From JACVRW01 sp963811055 (GTDB lineage Bacteria; Actinomycetota; Thermoleophilia; Solirubrobacterales; Thermoleophilaceae): DNA of 64,000 nucleotides. Below the pieces are notes generated by a model that saw only the letters and a list, made by a program, of their open reading frames with translations, had not been told where the DNA came from and did not search any database. The stretch's first letter is position 1. The number at the start of each line of letters is the position of its first letter. This document shows, piece after piece, positions 7,238 to 16,764 of this stretch. The DNA lies in contig CAWEPQ010000020.1 in NCBI GenBank assembly GCA_963811055.1, positions 310,001 through 374,000 of the forward strand, in the 5' to 3' direction. The position numbers and the translations under genes are program-made.

Positions 7238-9183
7238 CCAAGCTAATCGACCAGATCGACGGCCCGGCCGACCTGAAGGGCCTCGACGAGGACCAGCTCC
7301 AGCAGGTGGCCCAGGAGGTCCGCGAGCTGATCATCGACACGATCGGGGAGATCGGCGGCCACTTCGGCGCCAACCTCGGCACCTGCGAGATGGCGGTGGC
7401 CATCCACTCGCTGCTCGACTCTCCGCGCGACAAGGTGCTCTGGGATGTGGGCCACCAGGCCTACCCCCACAAGGTCCTCACCGGCCGGCGCGACAGCCTT
7501 CACACGATCCGCAAGTACGGCGGCCTCGCGCCGTTCTGCTCGATAGCCGAGTCCGAGCACGACGCGATGGGGGCGGGACACGCCTCCACGTCGGTGTCCT
7601 ACGCGGTCGGCATGAAGCAGGCCATGTGCAGCGGCGTGGCGGAGGACAGCCGCGTGGTAGCCGTGATCGGCGACGGCGCGCTCACCGGGGGAGTGGCCTT
7701 CGAGGCCCTCCACCACGCCGGCGGGATGGGCGTGCCGGTGGTGATCGTGGTCAACGACAACGGAATGTCGATCGCCCCGAACGTGGGCGCATTGTCGCGC
7801 TACTTCAACCGGATGCGGCTCAATCCCAAGCTTTACCACGCCCGTGAGGACGCCGAGGAGGCGCTCACGCGGCTGCCCGCCGGCATCGGCAAGCGCATCG
7901 AGCGGCTGGGTCCGATCCTCAAGGAGTCGCTCAAGGCCTACTGGGCGCCCGGCCTGTTCTTCGAGGAGCTCGACCTCGCCTACGTGGGCGTGATCGACGG
8001 TCACGACGTCAAGGCGCTGCGCGAGGCGATCGGCGAGGCGCTCGAGGCGGACCGCCCCGTCGTGGTCCACTGCAAGACGGTGAAGGGCAAGGGCTTCGCG
8101 CCCGCCGAGGACGGCGGGCTCGAGGGCATGGAGCAGTGGCACGCCGCCAAGCCGGGGTCGATCGTCAACGGAGCCGCGGCGCCGGGCAAGCGCTTCTCGC
8201 CGAAGGAGGCTTCCAAGCCGGCCCCGCCGCAGTACACGAGCGTGTTCGGCAACGCCCTGGTGGCGGAGTGCCGGCGCGACGAGCGGGTGGTGGGCATCAC
8301 CGCCGCCATGAACTCCGGCACCGGCCTGAACATCCTCCAGAAGGAGCTTCCGGACCGCTACCACGACGTGGGCATCGCCGAGCAGCACGCGATCCTCTTC
8401 GCGGCCGGGCTGGCCCTCGAGGGCGCCAAGCCCGTGGCGGCGATCTACTCGACCTTCCTCCAGCGCGCCTACGACCAGATCGTCCACGACGTCTGCCTCC
8501 AGCGGCTGAACGTGGTGTTCGCGATGGACCGCGCCGGGCTGGTGGGTGACGACGGGCCCACCCACCACGGTGCCTTCGACATCTCGTACATGCGCTGCCT
8601 TCCCAACATGGTCGTGATGGCCCCGCGCGACGAGGCACTGCTCGGCGACATGCTCCACACCGCCCTCCTTTACGACGACGGGCCGGTGGCGCTGCGCTAC
8701 CCGCGCGGCGCGGCCGAGGGCGTGCCGCTGCCCGACAGCCCGCGACCGATCGAGATCGGCCGGGGCGAGCTGCTTCGCGAGGGCGAGCGGGTGGCCCTGC
8801 TCGGCTATGGCTACGGGGTGTCCGTGGCGCTCGGTGCCGCCACCCTGCTCAGCGAGGCTCACGGCCTGGATGCCACGGTGGCCGACGCTCGCTTCGCCAA
8901 GCCGCTCGACACCGGGCTGGTGGAGCGGCTGGCCGCGGAGCACGACGTGATCGTGACCGTGGAGGAGAACGTACTGGCAGGCGGGTTCGGCTCGGCCGTG
9001 CTCGAGGAGCTGGCCGACCGCGATCTGCTCGCGGGCACCCGGGTGCTGCGCCTGGGTCTTCCTGACCGCTACGTCACACACGGCTCTCCCGCGCTCCTTC
9101 GCGAGGAGGTCGGCCTCACCCCCGAGGCCGTGGCCGAGCGGGTGGCCGAAGCAGTGCTCGAGCCCAGCGGCGCGCTGGCCTAG
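7234..9183 (+). CDS. dxs: 1-deoxy-D-xylulose-5-phosphate synthase
   Basis: The thiamin-diphosphate enzyme that makes DXP from pyruvate and glyceraldehyde 3-phosphate, first step of the methylerythritol isoprenoid pathway. It is full length at 649 residues. The N-terminal domain has HFGANLGTCEMAVAIHS, WDVGHQAYPHK and the cofactor motif GDGALTGGVAFEALHHAGG followed by VVNDN. The pyrimidine domain has GIAEQHA and DRAGLVGDDGPTHHGAFD. The C-terminal transketolase domain ends with RYVTHGSPALLREEVGL. It is coupled to the prenyl synthase by a 4-bp overlap. Its stop codon (TAG 9181-9183) lies inside the 6-bp target duplication of the adjacent IS element, which is inserted 1 bp after it without harming the coding region. 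Confidence 0.97.
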   Translation: MTKLIDQIDGPADLKGLDEDQLQQVAQEVRELIIDTIGEIGGHFGANLGTCEMAVAIHSLLDSPRDKVLWDVGHQAYPHKVLTGRRDSLHTIRKYGGLAPFCSIAESEHDAMGAGHASTSVSYAVGMKQAMCSGVAEDSRVVAVIGDGALTGGVAFEALHHAGGMGVPVVIVVNDNGMSIAPNVGALSRYFNRMRLNPKLYHAREDAEEALTRLPAGIGKRIERLGPILKESLKAYWAPGLFFEELDLAYVGVIDGHDVKALREAIGEALEADRPVVVHCKTVKGKGFAPAEDGGLEGMEQWHAAKPGSIVNGAAAPGKRFSPKEASKPAPPQYTSVFGNALVAECRRDERVVGITAAMNSGTGLNILQKELPDRYHDVGIAEQHAILFAAGLALEGAKPVAAIYSTFLQRAYDQIVHDVCLQRLNVVFAMDRAGLVGDDGPTHHGAFDISYMRCLPNMVVMAPRDEALLGDMLHTALLYDDGPVALRYPRGAAEGVPLPDSPRPIEIGRGELLREGERVALLGYGYGVSVALGAATLLSEAHGLDATVADARFAKPLDTGLVERLAAEHDVIVTVEENVLAGGFGSAVLEELADRDLLAGTRVLRLGLPDRYVTHGSPALLREEVGLTPEAVAERVAEAVLEPSGALA

Positions 9184-9184
9184 C
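9179..9184. repeat. IS target-site duplication, left copy (CCTAGC)
   Basis: CCTAGC abuts the left inverted repeat of the IS, and an identical CCTAGC abuts the right one at 10219-10224. It fits the NCTAGN target reported for IS481. This copy contains the dxs stop codon. Confidence 0.85.
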
Positions 9185-10218
9185 TGTAGTTCCTAGGGAC
9201 GTTGTTTATCCGGGCCTCCTTGGAGGCTGAGGGTGTCGAGCCACTCAGTCCCAAGGAGGGCACCGGATGAAGCTTCACGCTAACGCGAGGACCTGCCCGA
9301 AGAGCAGGGCGTTGATTGCTGTGCGGGTGTTGGAGCGTGGACGCGCGGGGCGGCGAGGCCGCCGGGTGAGGGTCACGGCACGCAAGTGGGTGCGTCGCTT
9401 CGAGGCTGGTGATCGCGGGTTGGGTGATCGCTCATCGGCGCCTCGGCGGGTGCCGTCGCGGACCGCGGCGGCCCGGGTCGAGGCGATCGAGGCGCTGCGG
9501 CGTCTGCGGATGACGGCGGTCGAGATCGCCGAGGTGTTGGGGATGGCGCTCTCGACGGTGTCTGCCTGGCTGAAGCGGATCGGGCTGGGGAAGCGCTCGC
9601 GGCTCGAGCCACCCGAGCCGCCCAACCGCTATGAGCGGGCCCGCCCGGGCGAGCTCGTCCATGTCGACATCAAGCAGCTCGGCCGGATCAGCGCCCGCGG
9701 CGCCGGCCACCGGATGCTGGGCCACCGAGCCAGCCAGATCAGCCTCCGCCGCGAGGGCCGCCACTACCGCCCCACCGGCTTTGAATATGTGCACGTGATG
9801 GTCGACGACCACTCGCGACTGGCCTACGCCGAAGTGCTCGACGCGCTCGACGCCAACGCCGCGATCGCCTTCCTGCGCCGAGCCCGGCTCTGGTTCGCCG
9901 AACGCGGCGTCCAGATCGAACGGGTGATGACCGACAACGGCTCCGCCTACGTCTCAAAAGCCCACCGCCAAGCCCTACACGAGCTCGGCATCAGCCACCT
10001 CACCACCCGCCCCTACCGGCCCCGCACCAACGGCAAAGCCGAGCGCTTCATCCAAACCATGCTCAACGAATGGGCCTACGCCCGCATCTACGCCAGCTCC
10101 AACGAACGCACCCAACAACTAACCCACTGGCTCCAGCGCTACAACTACCAACGACCACACGGATCCCTCGGCCACCAACCACCGGCCACCAGGATCAACA
10201 ACCTAGCCAGGAACTACA
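9185..10218 (+). mobile_element. IS481-family insertion sequence, complete
   Basis: A 1034-bp element with terminal inverted repeats. The left end begins TGTAGTTCCTAGGGACGTT (9185-9206) and the right end (10197-10218) reads TGTAGTTCCTGGCTAGGTT on the other strand, 10 identical bases followed by partial matching and a shared TTGTT. It carries one transposase gene and is bounded by perfect 6-bp direct repeats CCTAGC (9179-9184, 10219-10224). Intact ends, an intact transposase and identical duplications point to a recent insertion. It separates two convergent genes, dxs and the OsmC-like gene, at the point where their stop codons originally overlapped in a single CTAG. Confidence 0.92.
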
Positions 10219-10223
10219 CCTAG
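9267..10223 (+). CDS. IS481-family transposase (DDE)
   Basis: A 318-residue transposase. The N-terminus has helix-turn-helix regions (RVTARKWVRRFEAGDRGLGD, and MTAVEIAEVLGMALSTVSAW). The integrase-core (rve) domain follows: PGELVHVDIKQLGRI with the first catalytic Asp, GFEYVHVMVDDHSRLAYAEV, RVMTDNGSAYVSKAH with the second Asp, and RPYRPRTNGKAERFIQTML with the catalytic Glu, then YNYQRPHGSLGHQPP. The gene has no stop codon inside the IS: the last codon and TAG (10218-10223) are completed by the duplicated target CCTAGC. The start ATG 9267 lies shortly after the left inverted repeat with AAGGAGG-like sequence upstream. Confidence 0.95.
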   Translation: MKLHANARTCPKSRALIAVRVLERGRAGRRGRRVRVTARKWVRRFEAGDRGLGDRSSAPRRVPSRTAAARVEAIEALRRLRMTAVEIAEVLGMALSTVSAWLKRIGLGKRSRLEPPEPPNRYERARPGELVHVDIKQLGRISARGAGHRMLGHRASQISLRREGRHYRPTGFEYVHVMVDDHSRLAYAEVLDALDANAAIAFLRRARLWFAERGVQIERVMTDNGSAYVSKAHRQALHELGISHLTTRPYRPRTNGKAERFIQTMLNEWAYARIYASSNERTQQLTHWLQRYNYQRPHGSLGHQPPATRINNLARNYT

Positions 10224-10224
10224 C
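10219..10224. repeat. IS target-site duplication, right copy (CCTAGC)
   Basis: Identical to the left copy. It supplies the TAG stop codon of the transposase on the plus strand and the stop codon of the OsmC-like gene (CTA 10220-10222) on the minus strand. Confidence 0.85.
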
Positions 10225-10684
10225 CCAGCTCGATCCGCGGCTCGATCGCCACGGTGCTCCTCAGGCTGTTCGCGATGTAGCAGTGCTCGTGCGCGGTGTG
10301 GATCAGCTTGCGCACACGCTCCTCGCTGGTCCCGGTGGAGGCCACCACGATCCTCGGCCGCAGAGTTATCTCGGTCACGCTCGTGGGCTCGACGTCGGTG
10401 GGCATCAGACCGGTGGCGGCGTCCTCGTACTCGACCACGTCGATGCGCGCCTTCGCGGCCAGGTGCAGGAACCACAGCATCTGACAGGACGAGGCCGCCA
10501 TCACGAGCAGCTGCTCCGGGTTCAGCTGGCTCGGATCCCCCTTGGCCTCGCCGGTGGTTAGCACCACCTCCTGCTCGGCGGGGGGCGCCGTGGCGCGGTG
10601 GGCGCGGTCGTAGCCCTCCCAGCCCAAGCCGGTGGATCCGCTCCACCGCAGCTGGACCTCATAGCGGTGGGCGTCCGGAGTCAC
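10220..10684 (-). CDS. OsmC/Ohr-family peroxiredoxin-like protein
   Basis: A 154-residue OsmC-superfamily protein; members reduce organic hydroperoxides through two cysteines. The first is in the helix MAASSCQMLWFLHLAAKA after NPEQLLV, the second in HTAHEHCYIANSL, both at the expected positions. The upstream frame is open, but the family-like start is GTG 10682-10684 (VTPDAHRYEVQLRWSG). The preceding AGGATTCT may act as a -10 element, overlapping the opposing promoter of the gene starting at 10701. Before the IS landed, its stop codon overlapped that of dxs in a shared CTAG. Confidence 0.82.
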   Translation of the reverse strand: MTPDAHRYEVQLRWSGSTGLGWEGYDRAHRATAPPAEQEVVLTTGEAKGDPSQLNPEQLLVMAASSCQMLWFLHLAAKARIDVVEYEDAATGLMPTDVEPTSVTEITLRPRIVVASTGTSEERVRKLIHTAHEHCYIANSLRSTVAIEPRIELG

Positions 10685-10688
10685 CAGG

Positions 10689-10694
10689 CAGAAT
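10689..10694 (+). promoter_or_regulatory. -10-like box CAGAAT
   Basis: CAGAAT ends 6 nt before ATG 10701, with no room for a ribosome binding site. The same bases read AGGATTCT on the other strand toward the OsmC gene, so the 16-bp divergent gap may serve both directions. Confidence 0.4.
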
Positions 10695-10700
10695 CCTGGC

Positions 10701-10952
10701 ATGAGCGAGGTAATGCAGGTCGTCGGGGCCGTGTTCATCCTGATCGCGTTCACAGCGCTCCAGCGCGGGACGCTCGAACCCAACGCACGGTCGTACCTGG
10801 TGCTCAACCTGGTGGGCGGTCTCATCCTGGGCTGGGTGGCGATCGTGGAGAAGGACTGGGGCTTCCTCCTGCTGGAGATCGTGTGGTCGGGCGTGTCCGC
10901 CTGGGGCATCCTCCAGATCATGCGCGGCAGGCCTCCCTCGGCCGCTCACTGA
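10701..10952 (+). CDS. Small membrane protein, CBU_0592-like family
   Basis: An 83-residue protein with three hydrophobic segments: VMQVVGAVFILIAFTAL, YLVLNLVGGLILGWVAIV and GFLLLEIVWSGVSAWGIL. The pattern (a first helix ending in A-x-x-Q-R-G, then P-x-x-x-x-Y-L-x-L-N-L-x-G, then W-G-F-x-L-L-E-x-V-W) is that of a conserved small membrane family with no known function, often annotated CBU_0592. It is divergent from the OsmC gene. A strong terminator follows 12 bp after its stop. Confidence 0.75.
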   Translation: MSEVMQVVGAVFILIAFTALQRGTLEPNARSYLVLNLVGGLILGWVAIVEKDWGFLLLEIVWSGVSAWGILQIMRGRPPSAAH

Positions 10953-10964
10953 CCCCAGAAGGAG

Positions 10965-10993
10965 AAACGGCCCCGCCGAAGCGGGGCCGTTTC
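10965..10993 (+). terminator. Strong stem-loop terminator
   Basis: AAACGGCCCCGC, loop CGAA, then GCGGGGCCGTTT: a perfect 12-bp stem ending in T residues, just after the small membrane gene. The symmetry lets it serve the convergent gene ending at 11039 as well. Confidence 0.9.
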
Positions 10994-11038
10994 CTGAGGG
11001 AGGAGTGATGCGATATGTGATCTGGGAGAGGAAGTCTT

Positions 11039-11398
11039 TTAGTGGGCGGGGCCGCTGTAGCGCGTGATCGAGGTCACCACGAGGGCGGCGACTCCGGTGA
11101 AGCCGAACAGCGCCATCGCGCCGGTCTCGTCCACCACACCGAACGCGACGGCCGAAAGGATCAGGCCGAGGGCCAGTCCGCGGTCGTACACGGCGTGGGC
11201 GGAGAGCGGGATGGTGCCGCGGCCCGTGGTCTCGGTGCCGGCCAGGGCCAGCGTCACGCAGAGCGCGCCGATGATCACGCCGGTCACGCCCGCCGCCGTC
11301 CCGAGACCGAGGCCCACCGGGGCCACGATCAGCCCGGTGCCGACCAGCGTCAGCAGGCCGGAGCGGAGCGACGGGGATATGAGTCTCGCCAAGGTCAC
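11039..11398 (-). CDS. Four-helix integral membrane protein, unknown function
   Basis: A 119-residue protein with four hydrophobic segments: GLLTLVGTGLIVAPVGLGL, VTGVIIGALCVTLALAG, GLALGLILSAVAFGVV and MALFGFTGVAALVVTSI. No family motif is recognised. Some SPW-type actinobacterial membrane proteins have a similar helix layout, but the name-giving tripeptide is absent. The start is GTG 11396-11398, where TAGCCT (11406-11411) lies 7 nt upstream on the coding strand, consistent with a leaderless transcript. Much longer upstream readings of the frame run through low-complexity sequence antisense to tlyA and were discarded. It shares a palindrome-rich divergent region with tlyA. Confidence 0.7.
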   Translation of the reverse strand: MTLARLISPSLRSGLLTLVGTGLIVAPVGLGLGTAAGVTGVIIGALCVTLALAGTETTGRGTIPLSAHAVYDRGLALGLILSAVAFGVVDETGAMALFGFTGVAALVVTSITRYSGPAH

Positions 11399-11430
11399 GC
11401 ATTTGAGGCTACGTGCGCTGAATGGGGGGT

Positions 11431-11583
11431 GTGTGAGTTCGCTCACACTCGGTAAGCACTCACCAGTCGAGGGGGTGCGTCGGTTTCTGGCTGGCATACA
11501 TCCAGAAGACGAACGACCCCGGTGGCGGGAGGGGGGTGTGGGGAGTTTTGGTTGGCATACATCGAAAAGTCCCCACACCCCCC
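11431..11583. promoter_or_regulatory. Hairpin-rich divergent region with two like-looped stem-loops
   Basis: There are three inverted repeats between the membrane gene and tlyA. The first is GTGTGAG-TTCG-CTCACAC at 11431-11448. The second is TTCTGG and CCAGAA enclosing CTGGCATACAT (~11485-11506). The third has 19-nt arms, 18 paired, at 11531-11549 and 11565-11583, enclosing GGTTGGCATACATCG. The second and third expose nearly the same loop, TGGCATACATC. They may bind a protein or act in RNA; no known riboswitch was recognised. The 11531-11583 stem is not followed by a T run on either strand, so a simple terminator is less likely. Confidence 0.55.
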
Positions 11584-11641
11584 GCGCACCGCTGCCGCTG
11601 TGCGGAAGCCGCCGGCTTGGCCGGCGGCGCACCGATGCCAT

Positions 11642-11647
11642 TACCCT
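11642..11647 (+). promoter_or_regulatory. -10-like box TACCCT before tlyA
   Basis: TACCCT ends 6 nt before GTG 11654; no Shine-Dalgarno is visible. Same spacing as at 460, 10689, 13337 and 21831. Confidence 0.4.
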
Positions 11648-11653
11648 CCCCGC

Positions 11654-12442
11654 GTGGCCAAGGTCCGACTTGACTCGCTCCTGGCGGAGCGCGGCCTCTA
11701 CGAGACCCGCTCGCGTGCCGCGGCGGCCGTGATGGCCGGCGACGTGCAGGTGGGCGACCGGCCCGCCGGCAAGCCGGGCCAGCTGGTGGCCGATGACGCC
11801 GACGTCTCGGTAGCGCAGCAGGCTCCGTTCGTCTCGCGCGGCGGGGTCAAGCTCGCCAATGCGCTCGATGCCTTCGATCTGAGCCCGGAGGGCCGCCTCT
11901 GCCTCGACGTGGGCGCCTCCACAGGGGGATTCACCGATTGCCTGCTCCAGCGCGGCGCCGCCGCCGTCACGGCGCTGGACGTGGCCTACGGCGAGCTCCA
12001 CTGGCGCATTCGCCAGGACCCGCGGGTCACGGTGATCGAGCGCAGCAACGCGCGCTCGCTGGATGCCGAGGCCCTGCCCTACCGGCCCGATCTCATCGTC
12101 GTGGACGTGTCCTTCATCTCGCTCGCGAAGGTCCTGCCGGCAGTGCTGGCCGCGGCCGCGCCGGAGTTCGACTGCCTGGCGCTCGTCAAGCCGCAGTTCG
12201 AGGTCGGGCGCGGGCGGGTCGGCAAGGGAGGGGTGGTCCACTCGGCCGACGACCGCCGCCAGGCGCTCATCGAGGCCGGGCGCGAGGCCCGCGACCACCT
12301 CGGCGCGACCGTGCTGGGCTACGCGTCGTCGGGGCTGCCCGGCCCCGCGGGCAACCTCGAGAGCTTCGTCTGGCTGGCCGAGGCCTCGCGCGCGGGCGCG
12401 GCCGCCGATCTCGACGCCGCCGCGCGGAGGGCCGAGCCGTGA
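11654..12442 (+). CDS. tlyA: TlyA rRNA 2'-O-methyltransferase
   Basis: A 262-residue protein with an N-terminal S4 RNA-binding domain (VRLDSLLAERGLYETRSRA, then AAVMAGDVQVGDRPAG) and an FtsJ/RrmJ-like methyltransferase domain (CLDVGASTGGFTDCLLQRGA, VTALDVAYGELHW, VVDVSFISLAKVLPAV, LVKPQFEVGR). TlyA methylates 2'-hydroxyls of cytidines in 16S and 23S rRNA, and its loss gives capreomycin resistance in mycobacteria. The start is GTG 11654, where the S4 domain begins; longer upstream frames read through the palindromic intergenic region. Its TGA overlaps the nadK GTG by 4 bp, the standard actinobacterial tlyA-nadK-recN order. Confidence 0.95.
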   Translation: MAKVRLDSLLAERGLYETRSRAAAAVMAGDVQVGDRPAGKPGQLVADDADVSVAQQAPFVSRGGVKLANALDAFDLSPEGRLCLDVGASTGGFTDCLLQRGAAAVTALDVAYGELHWRIRQDPRVTVIERSNARSLDAEALPYRPDLIVVDVSFISLAKVLPAVLAAAAPEFDCLALVKPQFEVGRGRVGKGGVVHSADDRRQALIEAGREARDHLGATVLGYASSGLPGPAGNLESFVWLAEASRAGAAADLDAAARRAEP

Positions 12443-13299
12443 ACGACCAGCCGCGGTCGGTGACGCTCTTCACTCACAGCCGCACAGCGCAGACCGGACC
12501 CGCGCTCCAGACCGCGATCCGGCTGGCGCGGGAGGCGGGGGTCGAGGTCCGCCTGTCGCCCGAGGAGGCCAAGAAGCACGGTCTCGAGCCGCAGGAGGGT
12601 GTGGTGCTCGACGCCGCCCCGGGAGACCCCACCGACCTCGCGATTGCGCTCGGAGGCGACGGCACGATCCTGTCGGCTCTGCGCAACTACGCGGGTCGCG
12701 ACGTCCCGGTCTTCGCGGTCAACTACGGGGCGATCGGGTTCCTGTCGACGGTCGAGCCGGACGAGCTCGAGGAGGGGCTCAGGCACGCCCTGTCCGGAGG
12801 ATTCGACGTGATGAACCTTCCGGTGCTCGTGGCCCAGACCGCCCAGGGCGAGCAGATCGGGATCAACGATCTTTCGTTCCATCGCCGCCAGAGCGGCCGC
12901 GTGGCGGATCTGGCCTACAGCGTGGAGGGGCATGAGCTGGGGGAGGTGCGCTGCGACGGGCTGGTCGTGGCCACCCCGGCGGGGTCCACCGGATACAACC
13001 TCGCCAACGGCGGGCCCGTGCTCGCATGGGGAGTGGAGGGATTCGTTGTGTCCTTCATCGCGCCGCACACGCTCACGGCCCGCGCGCTCGTGGTGGCTCC
13101 CGGCGATGTCCTGGAGGTCAAGAACCGCTCCGAGCACGAGGCGGTCGACCTCACGACCGACGGCCGGACCGCGTGCGCGGTGGGACCGCAGGAGAGCGTG
13201 AGCATCCGCCTGCGCCGCCAGTCGGCGCTGCTCGCTCAGCCCATGGGCGCGACTTTCTACACACGCCTGCGCGACAAGTTCGGCCGCCTCTCGTTCTGA
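12439..13299 (+). CDS. nadK: NAD kinase
   Basis: Phosphorylates NAD to NADP with ATP or polyphosphate. The 286-residue protein carries the glycine-rich GGDGTILSALR motif near residues 75-80, NYGAIGFLSTVEPDELEEG, the second conserved region VATPAGSTGYNLANGGPVL and the beta-rich C-terminal domain. The start is GTG 12439, overlapping the tlyA stop as GTGA, so expression is coupled. recN follows after 49 bp with its own -10-like box. Length and order match actinobacterial homologues. Confidence 0.95.
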   Translation: MNDQPRSVTLFTHSRTAQTGPALQTAIRLAREAGVEVRLSPEEAKKHGLEPQEGVVLDAAPGDPTDLAIALGGDGTILSALRNYAGRDVPVFAVNYGAIGFLSTVEPDELEEGLRHALSGGFDVMNLPVLVAQTAQGEQIGINDLSFHRRQSGRVADLAYSVEGHELGEVRCDGLVVATPAGSTGYNLANGGPVLAWGVEGFVVSFIAPHTLTARALVVAPGDVLEVKNRSEHEAVDLTTDGRTACAVGPQESVSIRLRRQSALLAQPMGATFYTRLRDKFGRLSF

Positions 13300-13336
13300 G
13301 CGGCCGGCGCGGGCCCGCTCCGTCGGCAGCCGCTGG

Positions 13337-13342
13337 TAGACC
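13337..13342 (+). promoter_or_regulatory. -10-like box TAGACC before recN
   Basis: TAGACC ends 6 nt before ATG 13349 in a 49-bp gap, so recN probably has its own leaderless promoter in addition to readthrough from nadK. No LexA box was recognised. Confidence 0.4.
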
Positions 13343-13348
13343 TGCTCC

Positions 13349-15025
13349 ATGCTCTTGGAGCTGCGCATCGAGAACCTGCTGCTCATCGAGCGCGCGGAGC
13401 TGCGCCCCGGTGGCGGCCTCGCGGTGATCACAGGTGAGACCGGTGCCGGCAAGACGGTCCTCGCTCATGCGCTCGACCTCCTGATGGGCGGCAAGCCGCG
13501 CAGCGGCATCGTGCGGCCGGGAGCTCGAGAGGCCTATGTGGAGGGCGTGTTCGAGCCCACCAGCGAGCTGCTCCAGGACCCCGCGCTGGCCGACCTGCTC
13601 GAGCGCGTCGGCCCGGACCTGGACGAGATCGTGCTCGCGCGGCGCGTGGGGGCGGACGGCCGCACGCGCGCCCTCGTGCAGGGCCGCGCGGCGTCGGTGG
13701 CCGACCTGCGGGCGCTCGGCGGGCATCTGATCGCCTTCTTCGGCCAGCACGAGCACCGCCGGCTCACGCTGGCCGCGGCCCAGCTCGAGCTGCTCGACGG
13801 CTTCGGGGGCGCCGTCCACCGCGAGCTGCGCGACGGGCTCGCCTCCGCCCACAGGCGGGTGCGGGAGCTCGGCGGCGCGCTCGACGAGCTGAAGGAGCGC
13901 GAGGGCACCCGCGACCGCGAGCTCGACCTGCTGCGCTTCGAGCTCGAGGAGATCGAGTCGGTAGGGCCGAGCGAGAGCGAGGAGGCCGGCCTTCTGGGCG
14001 ACCGCGAGCGGCTGCGGCGCCTCGACGCGCTGGTGGCCGCCGCCGGCGGCGGCGCGGAGGCGATCGCGCCGGAGAGCGGGGAGTCCGGAGTGGGCGCGCT
14101 CCTGGCCGAGGCCGAGCGGCTGGCCGGCTCGGTTGCCGGCGTGGATCCGCCCCTCGACGAGCTGGCCGGCAGGCTTGCCACGCTCCGGATCGAGGCCGAC
14201 GACCTCGGGGCCGAGCTGCGCAGCTACGCCTCGACGCTCGAGGGCGAGCCCGGGCGCCTCGAGGAGCTGGAGGCACGGTTGGACCAATATGACCGGCTGA
14301 GGCGAAAGCACGGTGGCAGCGTCGCCTCCGTGCTCGCGCATGCCGAGGAATGCCGGCAGAAGCGCGACGTCCTGGAGTCGGTCGAGGTGGAGCTCGGGCG
14401 CACCGAGACCGAGCTCGCCGAGGCGGTGTCCGGTCGCGACCGCCTCGCCGCCGAGCTGACGGCTGCCCGCACCGAGGCCGCTCCGCGCCTGGCCGAGCGC
14501 GTGCGCGCGGAGCTCGAGACGCTCGCCCTCGAGGGCGCCGAGTTCGAGGTGCTGCTCGACCCGCGCGACGAGATCGGAGCCGGCGGCGCCGAGCGCGTGG
14601 AGCTGCTCCTGGCGCCGAACCCCGGCGTGCCGGCCGCCCCGCTGCGAGAGGCGGCGTCCGGCGGAGAGCTGTCCCGGGTGATGCTGGCGCTGATGACGGT
14701 CGCGGGCGCCGCCGAGTCGCGCACGATCGTGTTCGACGAGGTGGACGCCGGCGTGGGCGGCCAGACCGCCCGCGCGGTCGGCGAGCGGCTGCGTGCGCTC
14801 GGACAGGTGCACCAGGTGCTGTGCATCACGCACCTGCCCCAGGTGGCCGCGCAGGCCGAGTCGCACTTCCGCATCGAGAAGACCCTCGACGCCGAGCCCG
14901 CGCTCACCACCGTCGAGGCGCTGGAGGGCGACGGGGTGGTGGAGGAGCTCTGCCGGATGCTCGGCGCAGGCGCCTCCGACAAGGCCGCTCGCCAACACGC
15001 ACGCGACCTCCTCGCCGCGGCTTGA
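13349..15025 (+). CDS. recN: DNA repair protein RecN
   Basis: An SMC-like ATPase of 558 residues acting in double-strand break repair. It has a Walker A motif GETGAGKT (residues 29-36) in the N-terminal lobe, the Q-loop FFGQHEHRRLTL, a long coiled coil (about residues 150-390, rich in L-x-x-L-E repeats), then ASGGELSRVMLAL (ABC signature) and TIVFDEVDAGVGGQTA (Walker B) and the CITHLPQVAAQ switch at the C-terminus. All ATPase elements are present and the length is normal. It is in the tlyA-nadK-recN-pyrG block. Confidence 0.97.
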   Translation: MLLELRIENLLLIERAELRPGGGLAVITGETGAGKTVLAHALDLLMGGKPRSGIVRPGAREAYVEGVFEPTSELLQDPALADLLERVGPDLDEIVLARRVGADGRTRALVQGRAASVADLRALGGHLIAFFGQHEHRRLTLAAAQLELLDGFGGAVHRELRDGLASAHRRVRELGGALDELKEREGTRDRELDLLRFELEEIESVGPSESEEAGLLGDRERLRRLDALVAAAGGGAEAIAPESGESGVGALLAEAERLAGSVAGVDPPLDELAGRLATLRIEADDLGAELRSYASTLEGEPGRLEELEARLDQYDRLRRKHGGSVASVLAHAEECRQKRDVLESVEVELGRTETELAEAVSGRDRLAAELTAARTEAAPRLAERVRAELETLALEGAEFEVLLDPRDEIGAGGAERVELLLAPNPGVPAAPLREAASGGELSRVMLALMTVAGAAESRTIVFDEVDAGVGGQTARAVGERLRALGQVHQVLCITHLPQVAAQAESHFRIEKTLDAEPALTTVEALEGDGVVEELCRMLGAGASDKAARQHARDLLAAA

Positions 15026-15072
15026 TTTCTTCCGGCAGGACCGCCAAGTAGACTGGGCTTCCCAGAGACTTG

Positions 15073-16740
<1,668 letters not shown>

Positions 16741-16764
16741 GCTCGCCCAGGTAGCTTTGCGACG

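Noticed and set aside
7243..9081. A 612-codon open frame antisense to dxs
   Set aside because: Shadow of the GC3-biased dxs gene; no domain or plausible start.
11531..11583. Rho-independent terminator
   Set aside because: The stem lies between divergent promoters and has no T run on either side; a regulatory or RNA element fits better.
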